A stretch of DNA of 47,905 nt, taken from contig NZ_JANUGP010000043.1 in assembly GCF_024753135.1 (NCBI RefSeq), forward strand, positions 1-47,905. The letters run 5' to 3'. Position 1 is the stretch's first letter. The number at the start of each line of letters is the position of its first letter. The notes below the pieces were generated by a model. The model made no database searches. It worked only from the letters and a program-made list of their open reading frames with translations, and had not been told where the DNA came from. Shown here one piece after another: positions 41,264 through 47,905 of the stretch. This DNA comes from Streptomyces pyxinicus (GTDB lineage: Bacteria > Actinomycetota > Actinomycetes > Streptomycetales > Streptomycetaceae). Made by a program: the position numbers and the translations under genes.

Positions 41264-41781
41264 TTCCCGAATCCGAAGCCGCCGGTGCCCTCGACCTTGG
41301 AGCGCAGCCGCTTGCCCTTCTCGGTGGCCTGGTCGTTGAGGTCCTGCTGGAAGTCGCGCATCCGCTGGAGCAGGTCCTCGTCGTGCGCGGCGAGCATGCG
41401 GGCCGCGAGCAGCCCGGCGTTGCGGGCCCCGGCGACGGAGACGGTGGCGACCGGGACGCCGGCGGGCATCTGCACGATCGACAGCAGGGAGTCCATGCCG
41501 TCGAGGTACTTCAGCGGCACCGGCACGCCGATCACCGGCAGCGGGGTGACCGAGGCGAGCATGCCCGGCAGATGGGCGGCGCCGCCCGCGCCGGCGATGA
41601 TCGCCTTCAGCCCGCGCTCGGCGGCCTGCTCGCCGTAGGTGATCATCTCGCGGGGCATGCGGTGCGCGGAGACGACATCGACCTCGTAGGCGATCTCGAA
41701 CTCGTCGAGGGCCTTGGCGGCGGCCTCCATGACGGGCCAGTCGGAGTCCGACCCCATGACAATCCCTACGACGGGGCTCAT
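41260..41781 (-). CDS. purE: N5-carboxyaminoimidazole ribonucleotide mutase
   Basis: A 173-residue class I PurE that moves the carboxyl group of N5-CAIR to C4, giving CAIR in purine synthesis. The N-terminal GIVMGSDSDWPVMEAAAKAL, SAHRMPREMITY and GAGGAAHLPGMLASVTPLPVIGVP are the diagnostic motifs, with the catalytic His in SAHR. The ATG overlaps the purK stop (ATGA) and its own stop overlaps the dipeptidase start, so the three genes form one coupled unit. Length is normal apart from a short Gly/Lys tail. Confidence 0.97.
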   Translation of the reverse strand: MSPVVGIVMGSDSDWPVMEAAAKALDEFEIAYEVDVVSAHRMPREMITYGEQAAERGLKAIIAGAGGAAHLPGMLASVTPLPVIGVPVPLKYLDGMDSLLSIVQMPAGVPVATVSVAGARNAGLLAARMLAAHDEDLLQRMRDFQQDLNDQATEKGKRLRSKVEGTGGFGFGK

Positions 41782-42917
41782 TCGGTGATCGTCCCTCTCA
41801 GGTAGCCGGCAGCGTGACGGGCGCGCTCCAGCACGTCGTCCAGGTCGTCGCCGTAAGTGTTGACGTGCCCCACCTTGCGGCCGGGCTTCACGTCCTTGCC
41901 GTACATGTGGATCTTGAGCTTGGGGTCGCGGGCCATGCAGTGCAGATACGCGGAGTACATGTCCGGGTAGTCGCCGCCGAGGACGTTGACCATCACGGTC
42001 CACGGGGCGCGCGGGCGCGGGTCGCCGAGCGGCAGGTCGAGGACGGCGCGGACGTGGTTGGCGAACTGGCTGGTGATCGCGCCGTCCTGGGTCCAGTGGC
42101 CCGAGTTGTGCGGGCGCATCGCCAGCTCGTTGACCAGGATGCGGCCGTCGCGGGTCTGGAACAGCTCGACGGCGAGGTGTCCGACGACGCCGAGTTCCTT
42201 GGCGATGGTGAGGGCCATCCGCTCGGCGTGCAGCGCGAGGTCCTCGTCCAGGTCGGGCGCGGGGGCTATGACCGTGTCGCAGACGCCCTTGACCTGCCGC
42301 GACTCGACCACCGGGTAGGCGACGGCCTGGCCGTGCGGGGAGCGGACGACGTTGGCGGCCAGCTCGCGGACGTAGTCGACCTTCTCCTCGGCGAGGACCG
42401 GGACGCCCGCGCGGAACGGGTCGGCGGCCTCCTCGGCCGTCTCCACGACCCACACGCCCTTGCCGTCGTAGCCGCCGCGCACGGTCTTGAGGACGACCGG
42501 GAAGCCGTCGCCCTCCGCCGCGAAGCGGACGACGTCCTCGGGATCGGTCACGATCCGGTGCCGTGGGCACGGGACGCCGATCGCGTCGAGCCGGGCGCGC
42601 ATCACCCCCTTGTCCTGGGCGTGCACCAGCGCGTCGGGCCCCGGGCGCACGGGGATGCCGTCCGCCTCCAGGGCCCTGAGGTGCTCGGTGGGCACGTGTT
42701 CGTGATCGAAGGTGATCACATCGCACCCGCGCGCGAACTCGCGCAGCGTGTCCAGATCGCGGTAGTCGCCGATGACGACATCGCTCACGACCTGGGCCGC
42801 CGAGTCCTGGGGGGTGTCACTGAGAAGCTTGAACCTGATGCCCAACGGGATGCCCGCTTCGTGCGTCATACGCGCGAGCTGCCCCCCGCCGACCATGCCG
42901 ACTACCGGGAACGTCAC
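41778..42917 (-). CDS. purK: N5-carboxyaminoimidazole ribonucleotide synthase
   Basis: A 379-residue ATP-grasp enzyme making N5-CAIR from AIR, bicarbonate and ATP. Motifs: VGMVGGGQLARMTHEAGIPLG at the N-terminus; the ATP-grasp core with FPVVLKTVRGGYDGKGVWVV (the Lys and the glycine-rich loop), PVLAEEKVDYVRELAA, and the metal-binding ILVNELAMRPHNSGHWTQDG. HVNTYGDD closes the C-terminal domain. GTG 42917 begins the purK-purE-dipeptidase operon; GGGG is its only ribosome site. The gap of 194 bases to the divergent GtrA gene holds the promoter, which I cannot define. Confidence 0.96.
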   Translation of the reverse strand: MTFPVVGMVGGGQLARMTHEAGIPLGIRFKLLSDTPQDSAAQVVSDVVIGDYRDLDTLREFARGCDVITFDHEHVPTEHLRALEADGIPVRPGPDALVHAQDKGVMRARLDAIGVPCPRHRIVTDPEDVVRFAAEGDGFPVVLKTVRGGYDGKGVWVVETAEEAADPFRAGVPVLAEEKVDYVRELAANVVRSPHGQAVAYPVVESRQVKGVCDTVIAPAPDLDEDLALHAERMALTIAKELGVVGHLAVELFQTRDGRILVNELAMRPHNSGHWTQDGAITSQFANHVRAVLDLPLGDPRPRAPWTVMVNVLGGDYPDMYSAYLHCMARDPKLKIHMYGKDVKPGRKVGHVNTYGDDLDDVLERARHAAGYLRGTITE

Positions 42918-43111
42918 ACCCCTAGGGTATCGGCCACGCCGAGTACGGCCGGATCGTGTCCCTCCGCCGGGGTCGCTCCGGTCTCTTACCTCCTGCTTTC
43001 CCGCCTCTTTCCGACCTGTTTCCGGGCCCTGGCCCTGTCCACGGGCGGGAGGCGGCGGCGCTGGATAGCATGGCGGGGTTGAGGAAACCTACCGACGGGA
43101 GCTGCACAGCC

Positions 43112-43606
43112 ATGGAACCTCGTTCCTCGGGGGTGCAACGCCTCGTACGCGAGATGGCCAAGTTCGGCGCCGTCGGCGGTGCCGGCGTCCTCGTCAACCT
43201 CGGTGTGTTCAACCTGGTCCGGCACGTCTCGGACCTGCCCGTGGTGCGCGCCAGCATCATCGCGACGGTGGTCGCGATCGCCTTCAACTACGTGGGCTTC
43301 CGCTACTGGACGTACCGGGACCGCGACAGGGGCGGCCGCACCCGTGAGCTGACGCTGTTCCTGCTGTTCAGCGCCATCGGCCTGGTGATCGAGAACGGCC
43401 TGCTGTACCTGGCGACCTACGGGTTCGGCTGGGACAGCCCGCTGCAGAGCAACGTGTTCAAGTTCGTCGGCATCGGGGTCGCGACCCTGTTCCGCTTCTG
43501 GTCGTACCGCTCGTGGGTGTTCCGGGCGCTGCCGGCCCGGGAGGCGGAGTCGATCCTGGTGGCCGAGGGCACCCGGCCGCACCCGCCGAAGCAGCGGGTG
43601 CCGTAG
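43112..43606 (+). CDS. GtrA-family membrane protein
   Basis: A 164-residue protein with four hydrophobic helices: FGAVGGAGVLVNLGVFNLV, ASIIATVVAIAFNYVGFRYW, LTLFLLFSAIGLVIENGLLY and VFKFVGIGVATLFRFWSYR. These match the GtrA family, thought to flip or support polyprenyl-phosphate-linked sugars in glucosylation or arabinogalactan-type pathways. The W-x-F motif at RSWVFRALP is typical. The start is ATG 43112, with GGGAG 10 bases upstream. Its neighbours here are purK and the sensor kinase, not glycosyltransferases. It converges on the kinase gene with only 16 bases between stops, across the palindrome GCGGCCGGCCGC (43611-43622). Confidence 0.88.
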   Translation: MEPRSSGVQRLVREMAKFGAVGGAGVLVNLGVFNLVRHVSDLPVVRASIIATVVAIAFNYVGFRYWTYRDRDRGGRTRELTLFLLFSAIGLVIENGLLYLATYGFGWDSPLQSNVFKFVGIGVATLFRFWSYRSWVFRALPAREAESILVAEGTRPHPPKQRVP

Positions 43607-43610
43607 CCCG

Positions 43611-43622
43611 GCGGCCGGCCGC
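43611..43622. terminator. 12-bp palindrome between convergent stops
   Basis: GCGGCCGGCCGC lies exactly between the stop of the GtrA gene and the stop of the sensor kinase gene. With no loop it is a weak terminator at best. Confidence 0.3.
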
Positions 43623-44894
43623 TCAGCGGACGGTGGGCAGTTCCTCGTCCGGCTTGCGGGCCGGGGGCGTCCGGGACAGGAACAGGCCGAACACCGGGGG
43701 CTGGGCCTGGAGCAGCTCAAGGCGGCCACCGTCGGCCTCCGCGAGGTCACGGGCGACGGCCAGACCGATACCGGTGGAGTTCCGCCCGCTGATGGTCCGC
43801 TCGAAGATCCGCGCGCCGAGGTCGGCCGGCACGCCGGGCCCCTCGTCGGTGATTTCGATGACCGCCTGGTTGCCGGTGACCCGGGTGCGCAGGGCGACGG
43901 TGCCGCCGCCGTGCATCAGCGAGTTCTCGATCAGCGCGGCCAGCACCTGGGCGACCGCGCCCGGGGTGCCGACGGCCCGCAGGTGCCGTTTGCCGGAGCT
44001 GACGATGGCCCGGCCGACCCCCCGGTAGGCGGGCCGCCACTCGGCGAGCTGCTGCTGGATGACCTCGTCCAGGTCGAAGGTGACCGCGGAGCCGGTGCGC
44101 GGGTCGCGCGAGTTGGTCAGCAGCCGCTCGACGACGTCGGTGAGCCGCTCGACCTGCGTCAGCGCGATGGTCGCCTCCTCCTTCACGGTGTCCGGGTCGT
44201 CGGTGAGGGTGATCTCCTCCAGGCGCATGGACAGCGCGGTCAGCGGGGTGCGCAGCTGGTGGGAGGCGTCGGCGGCCAGCCGCCGCTCGGCGGTCAGCAT
44301 CCGGCCGATCCGCTCGGCCGAGGAGTCCAGCACGTCGGCGACCCGGTCCAGCTCGGGCACGCCGTAGCGCTTGTGCCGGGGCCGCGGGTCGCCGGAGCCG
44401 AGGCGCTCGGCGGTCTCGGCGAGGTCGGTCAGCGGGGAGGCGAGCCGATTGGCCTGCCGGACGGCGAGCAGCACGGCCGCGACCACGGCGAGCAGCGCGA
44501 CCAGGCCGATGATCAGCAGGGTGCGGCCGACCTCGCGGGTCACCGAGGAGCGCGGCTCCTGCACGGTGACCGTCTCGCCCTCCTCACCGTGCTGTACGGC
44601 GTGGATGACGTCGCCCTCCGGCCGCTCGCCGATCTCGATCGGCGTCTTGCCGGGCATGGTGATCCGGACGTACTGGTCCTTGCTGACCGGGTTGCGCAGC
44701 ACGTCCGCGTTGACGTTCTCCGCGGCGAGGATCCGGCTGTCCACGATGCTGGCCAGCCGCACCGCCTCGGACTCCACCCGTTCCTGGGCGCTGTTGCTGA
44801 TGGTCCGCGTCTCGACGATCACCAGGGAGACCCCGAAGACGGCGATCACCACGAGGACGACGGCGAGAGTGGACTGGATGAGACGTCGGCGCAT
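43623..44894 (-). CDS. Sensor histidine kinase
   Basis: A 423-residue membrane kinase. A first helix (8-28), an extracytoplasmic sensor region of about 90 residues and a second helix (124-147) are followed by a HAMP linker. The HisKA domain has the phosphorylated H212 in DASHQLRTPLTAL. The ATPase domain has N324 in IENSLMHGG, the G1 box DEGPGVP (350-356) and the G2 box GIGLAV (375-380). All catalytic boxes are intact. It lies 32 bases after the response regulator gene and forms an operon with it. The signal is unknown; an acidic, Glu-rich patch (GDVIHAVQHGEEGE) in the sensor region may bind cations. Confidence 0.93.
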   Translation of the reverse strand: MRRRLIQSTLAVVLVVIAVFGVSLVIVETRTISNSAQERVESEAVRLASIVDSRILAAENVNADVLRNPVSKDQYVRITMPGKTPIEIGERPEGDVIHAVQHGEEGETVTVQEPRSSVTREVGRTLLIIGLVALLAVVAAVLLAVRQANRLASPLTDLAETAERLGSGDPRPRHKRYGVPELDRVADVLDSSAERIGRMLTAERRLAADASHQLRTPLTALSMRLEEITLTDDPDTVKEEATIALTQVERLTDVVERLLTNSRDPRTGSAVTFDLDEVIQQQLAEWRPAYRGVGRAIVSSGKRHLRAVGTPGAVAQVLAALIENSLMHGGGTVALRTRVTGNQAVIEITDEGPGVPADLGARIFERTISGRNSTGIGLAVARDLAEADGGRLELLQAQPPVFGLFLSRTPPARKPDEELPTVR

Positions 44895-44926
44895 GTGCGG
44901 TCACCCGAGCCGGCCCCGGAGGGGGC

Positions 44927-45604
44927 TCAGCTCTTCTCGAAGCGGAAGCCCACGCCTCGGACGGTGGCGATGTAGCGAGGGTTCGCCGCGTCGTCGCCGA
45001 GCTTCTTGCGGAGCCAGGAGATGTGCATGTCGAGCGTCTTGGTGGAGGACCACCAGGTGGTGTCCCAGACCTCGCGCATCAGCTGGTCGCGGGTGACCAC
45101 CCGGCCGGCGTCCCGCACCAGCACCCGCAGCAGGTCGAACTCCTTGGCGGTGAGCTGCAACTCCTCGTCGCCCATCCAGGCGCGGTGCGACTCGACGTCG
45201 ATCCGCACGCCGTGCGTGGCCGGCGGCTGCTGCGGCTCGGCGGCGCCGCGGCGCAGCAGGGCCCGCACCCGGGCGAGCAGTTCGGCGAGCCGGAAGGGCT
45301 TGGTGACGTAGTCGTCGGCGCCCGCGTCCAGGCCGACGACGGTGTCCACCTCGTCGGCCCGCGCGGTCAGGATGAGGATCGGCACGGTGTGGCCGTCGGC
45401 GCGCAGCCGGCGGGCGACCTCCAGGCCGTCCATGCCGGGCAGCCCGAGGTCCAGCACGACCAGGTCGACGCCGCCCTGCATGCCGGCGTCGAGTGCGGCG
45501 GGTCCGTCCTCGCGCACCTCGACCTCGTAACCCTCCCGGCGCAGGGCGCGGGCCAGCGGTTCCGAGATGGACGCGTCGTCCTCGGCGAGCAGTACACGAG
45601 TCAT
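44927..45604 (-). CDS. OmpR/PhoB-family response regulator
   Basis: A 225-residue transcription regulator. In the receiver domain (1-118), D9 and D10 lie in LAEDDA, the phosphorylated D52 in VVLDLGLPGMDG, T80 in LILTARA and K102 in YVTKPF. The winged-helix domain (about 128-223) includes LTAKEFDLLRVLVRDAG, TKTLDMHISWLRKKLG and IATVRGVGFRFEK. It is the first gene of an operon with the sensor kinase and is divergent from the POT transporter. From memory, equivalents in S. coelicolor hold the same place. Target genes are unknown. The divergent transporter is a natural candidate, but no repeat element for binding was found between the two genes. Confidence 0.94.
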   Translation of the reverse strand: MTRVLLAEDDASISEPLARALRREGYEVEVREDGPAALDAGMQGGVDLVVLDLGLPGMDGLEVARRLRADGHTVPILILTARADEVDTVVGLDAGADDYVTKPFRLAELLARVRALLRRGAAEPQQPPATHGVRIDVESHRAWMGDEELQLTAKEFDLLRVLVRDAGRVVTRDQLMREVWDTTWWSSTKTLDMHISWLRKKLGDDAANPRYIATVRGVGFRFEKS

Positions 45605-46093
45605 GAGGTGATGGTAGACCGCCCGCGCGCGGTGCCGGGGTGTGATCGGTTTCCGGGATTCTTACCTTCACACCGCGTTGGTACGAACCATGGACCTGGG
45701 GGTGCGATCGTAGAAGGGACCTTCGAATGGTGTCGTACGGTTCCCGCGACACCTGTGATCCGCGTCTCAAGTCCTTCCTTATCCGGCCGTGTCCTGACGT
45801 ACAGTGACGTGAACGCCTGTAGTACACCGGGGACCTTCGGCGGATTCGACGCTGGGGGTCTCTTTCGTGTGCGGGCTGGTGCGAGCCGGCCTTGAAAGGA
45901 ATGACCTCTGGCCGGGCTCCGGACGCAGTGAAGCGTCGCGGGGCGTGGATCCCGGTGGTCGCCGTCCGCCGCTCCGCGATCCGGAGCGGAATCCCCCTGG
46001 GCGTGGGGGTGGACGGCCGACCCCGCCGGTGCCGGCCGACCCCCACCGGGCGCGCGACGCTCCAGCGCGCGTCCCGATCAGCAAGGAACGACC
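45605..46093. promoter_or_regulatory. 489-bp divergent region with structured transporter leader
   Basis: No convincing gene. Near 45670-45700, on the minus strand, TTCGTA and TAAGAA lie 17 bases apart, a weak promoter for the regulator. On the plus strand the mRNA leader of the POT gene holds two inverted repeats: CCGCTCCG-cgatc-CGGAGCGG (45969-45989) and GTGGGGGT...ACCCCCAC (46003-46046). The long leader suggests control at the RNA level. A GTG-initiated frame at 45867-46109 has poor codon bias and is not called. Confidence 0.5.
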
Positions 46094-47632
46094 ATGGCGT
46101 CCAGCCTGACGAAGGACTCGGTCAAACCGGGCACCCCCGGTTTCGAGAAGACCTTCCTCGGCCACCCCCGCGGACTGGCCACTCTCTTCATGACCGAGAT
46201 GTGGGAGCGGTTCTCCTACTACGGCATGAAGGCGCTTCTCACCGTCTACCTGCTCTCCGGCGGCCCCGGCGCCGGCAAGGGGAGCATGGGCGGCGGCCTG
46301 GCCATGGACGTGGCCACCACCACCGTGATCGTCTCCGTCTACTCGGCGATGGTCTACCTGCTCGCCATGCCCGGCGGCTGGCTGGGCGACCGCGTCTGGG
46401 GTCCGCGCAAGACGGTGGCCATCGCGGCCGTCACGATCATGTGCGGTCACATCGTGCTGGCCGTGCCCGGCGGCGAAGGCCCGTTCTTCGCCGGTCTCGC
46501 GCTGGTCGCGGCCGGTTCGGGTCTGCTCAAGGCCAACATCTCGACCATGGTCGGCCACCTGTACGACGGTCCCGAGGACCCGCGTCGCGACGGCGGCTTC
46601 ACGATCTTCTACATGGGCATCAACATGGGCGCCTTCTTCGCGCCGCTGGCCATCGGCACCGTCGGCCAGAAGGTCAACTGGCACCTCGGCTTCGGCATGG
46701 CCGCGGTCGGCATGGCGATCGGTCTGGCCGCGTTCCTGCTCGGCACCCGGAGCCTGAACCCTAAGAGCAACCTGGTCCCGAAGCCGCTGAGCGCCGAGGA
46801 GCGCACCTCCTGGCTGCGCAAGAGCGCGCTCTGGGTGATCGTGGCGGCCGTCTTCTACGGCATCGTCGGCGGCACCGGCCACTTCACGCTGAACTGGGCG
46901 ATGATCCCGCTGACCGTCATCGGTCTGCTGATCCCGGCCGGCGTGCTGCTGCGCATCAAGCGGGACAAGGAGCTGTCGGTCACCGAGCAGTCGAAGATGT
47001 CCGGCTACATCTGGTTCTTCGTCGCCGCCGCCGTCTTCTGGATGATCTACGACCAGGGCGCGTCCACGGTCCAGGCCTTCGGTGAGGGCAAGGCCTCGCA
47101 CGACATGCTGGGCTTCGACTTCCCGACCTCCTGGTACCAGTCGCTGAACCCGCTCTTCATCATGGCGCTGGCCCCGGTCTTCGCCTGGTTCTGGGTGTGG
47201 CTGAACCGCAAGGGCAAGGAGCCCAGCACCATCGTGAAGTTCTCGATGGGCCTGGTCCTGGTCGGCGTCTCGTTCTTCTTCTTCCTGATCCCGCTGTTCA
47301 TGGCGGCGAACGGCACCGCGGTCAGCCCGATGTGGCTGGTCGGCATCTACTTCATCCAGACCGTCGGCGAGCTGTGCCTCTCCCCGGTCGGCCTGTCGGT
47401 GACGACCAAGATGGCCCCGGCCAAGTACGCCAGCCAGATGATGGGCGTCTGGTTCCTCGCGGTCACCGCGGGCGACTCCATCACCAGCCTGCTGTCCAAC
47501 CCGGCCGTCGCCGGCGTCGACCTCGGCGGCAAGGGCGCCGTCTTCGGCGAGGCCCTGCTCGCGGCCCTGGCCGGCTTCGCGGTCTGGATGTACCGCCGCA
47601 AGGTCAAGACCCTGATGGGCGACGTCCACTGA
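46094..47632 (+). CDS. POT/PTR-family proton-coupled peptide transporter
   Basis: A 512-residue transporter with about 14 helices, importing di- and tripeptides with protons. The first helix holds the signature ExxERFxYYG (EMWERFSYYGMKALLTVYLL). GGWLGDRVWGPRKTV is the POT loop between helices 2 and 3. FTIFYMGINMGAFFAPL matches the second PTR signature, and GELCLSPVGLSVTTKMAPAK lies near helix 10. The E-x-x-E-R-F motif is complete, so proton coupling should be intact. The start ATG has AAGGA 7 bases upstream. The gene stands alone between a structured leader and a strong terminator. Next to the dipeptidase operon a few kb away, it fits peptide scavenging, though the two are not linked transcriptionally. 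Confidence 0.95.
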   Translation: MASSLTKDSVKPGTPGFEKTFLGHPRGLATLFMTEMWERFSYYGMKALLTVYLLSGGPGAGKGSMGGGLAMDVATTTVIVSVYSAMVYLLAMPGGWLGDRVWGPRKTVAIAAVTIMCGHIVLAVPGGEGPFFAGLALVAAGSGLLKANISTMVGHLYDGPEDPRRDGGFTIFYMGINMGAFFAPLAIGTVGQKVNWHLGFGMAAVGMAIGLAAFLLGTRSLNPKSNLVPKPLSAEERTSWLRKSALWVIVAAVFYGIVGGTGHFTLNWAMIPLTVIGLLIPAGVLLRIKRDKELSVTEQSKMSGYIWFFVAAAVFWMIYDQGASTVQAFGEGKASHDMLGFDFPTSWYQSLNPLFIMALAPVFAWFWVWLNRKGKEPSTIVKFSMGLVLVGVSFFFFLIPLFMAANGTAVSPMWLVGIYFIQTVGELCLSPVGLSVTTKMAPAKYASQMMGVWFLAVTAGDSITSLLSNPAVAGVDLGGKGAVFGEALLAALAGFAVWMYRRKVKTLMGDVH

Positions 47633-47653
47633 CCTGACCCCGGCTCCCACGAC

Positions 47654-47685
47654 ACAGGCCCCGCATCTCCGGATGCGGGGCCTGT
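47654..47685 (+). terminator. Strong terminator after the POT gene
   Basis: ACAGGCCCCGCATC and GATGCGGGGCCTGT form a perfect 14-bp stem around tccg, 21 bases after the stop codon. Confidence 0.9.
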
Positions 47686-47805
47686 CTCACGCATGCCGCG
47701 ATCTCCGGGCGCGCGGTGCCGACACGCCCGGTTCGGCTGGGGTCGTCTCGCCGGGTCGGCCGGCGGGCCGTACGACGGGGACGTGCGGGGCTTGCGGGGC
47801 GGCCC

Positions 47806-47905
47806 GGGGGGTGCGGGGGTTGGGGGGTGCGGGGGCCGGGCGATGGGGGGGCCGGGGGGTGCGGGGCCCGGGGGGTGCGGGGGCCCGGCTGGGTGGGGGG
47901 GTGGT
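47806..47905 (+). repeat. G-rich repeat tract at the right edge
   Basis: Units of GGGGGGTGCGGGG(G) start at 47806, 47822, 47854 and 47870, spaced 16, 32 and 16 bases, with further G-runs to the end of the window. The plus strand has more than ten runs of four or more G and could form G-quadruplexes. No gene is visible from 47633 to the window end. Confidence 0.8.

Noticed and set aside
45867..46109. An 80-codon upstream frame overlapping the POT start
   Set aside because: Third positions are only about two-thirds G/C, unlike real genes here, and the product is low-complexity. The inverted repeats explain the region better.

Overview
The window is chromosomal DNA of a high-GC actinobacterium, almost certainly a Streptomyces. 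Codons end almost always in G or C, GTG and TTG starts are common, and at 17524-17787 there is an 87-residue WhiB that matches the sporulation regulator of S. coelicolor as I remember it. I see no tRNA, rRNA, CRISPR array, transposase, integrase or phage gene. This is core chromosome. From memory, its order (ahcY, manA, SIS protein, manB, DUF3499, metallopeptidase, whiB, fbiA-fbiB, manC, LCP, TIGR03089, acyl-CoA dehydrogenase, purE/purK, GtrA) runs parallel to the sahH-to-purK region of Mycobacterium, so it is an old actinobacterial neighbourhood.

Layout. 1-3121: an unexplained AT-richer left edge, a SpoIIM-like membrane protein, an RDD membrane protein and a conserved hypothetical. 3122-11143 (all minus strand): S-adenosylhomocysteine hydrolase, a CDF metal transporter, mannose-6-phosphate isomerase, a SIS-domain protein, a Trm112-like zinc protein, a 659-bp gene-free stretch, phosphomannomutase and DUF3499. 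11475-17787: a zincin-like protein, a secreted DUF5719 protein, a very large membrane glycosyltransferase with a repeat-rich tail, and whiB. 18462-22453 (plus strand): a cysteine dioxygenase-like cupin, the coenzyme F420 genes fbiA-fbiB, and an AlkA-type glycosylase. 22514-26030: mannose-1-phosphate guanylyltransferase, a secreted PGRP/amidase and a TIGR03089 adenylation-like protein.

26185-36191 holds five LytR-CpsA-Psr (LCP) proteins interrupted by a family 2 glycosyltransferase, a hotdog thioesterase and a probable unannotated small ORF. 36260-47632: a Cys/Met-rich copper-storage protein, acyl-CoA dehydrogenase, UDP-glucose 6-dehydrogenase, a VOC protein, the translationally coupled purK-purE-dipeptidase operon, GtrA, an OmpR/HK two-component pair and a POT peptide transporter. 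The right edge is an extremely G-rich repeat tract.

How it fits together. manA, manB and manC give the complete route from fructose-6-phosphate to GDP-mannose. UGDH supplies UDP-glucuronate. Two GT2 enzymes and GtrA build or flip lipid-linked glycans, and the LCP proteins can transfer such polymers from polyprenyl-pyrophosphate to peptidoglycan, next to a secreted PGRP and the developmental regulator WhiB. Read together, the window is largely a cell-envelope glycopolymer neighbourhood plus cofactor (F420), methyl-cycle and purine housekeeping. The polymer itself is not identified by the sequence.
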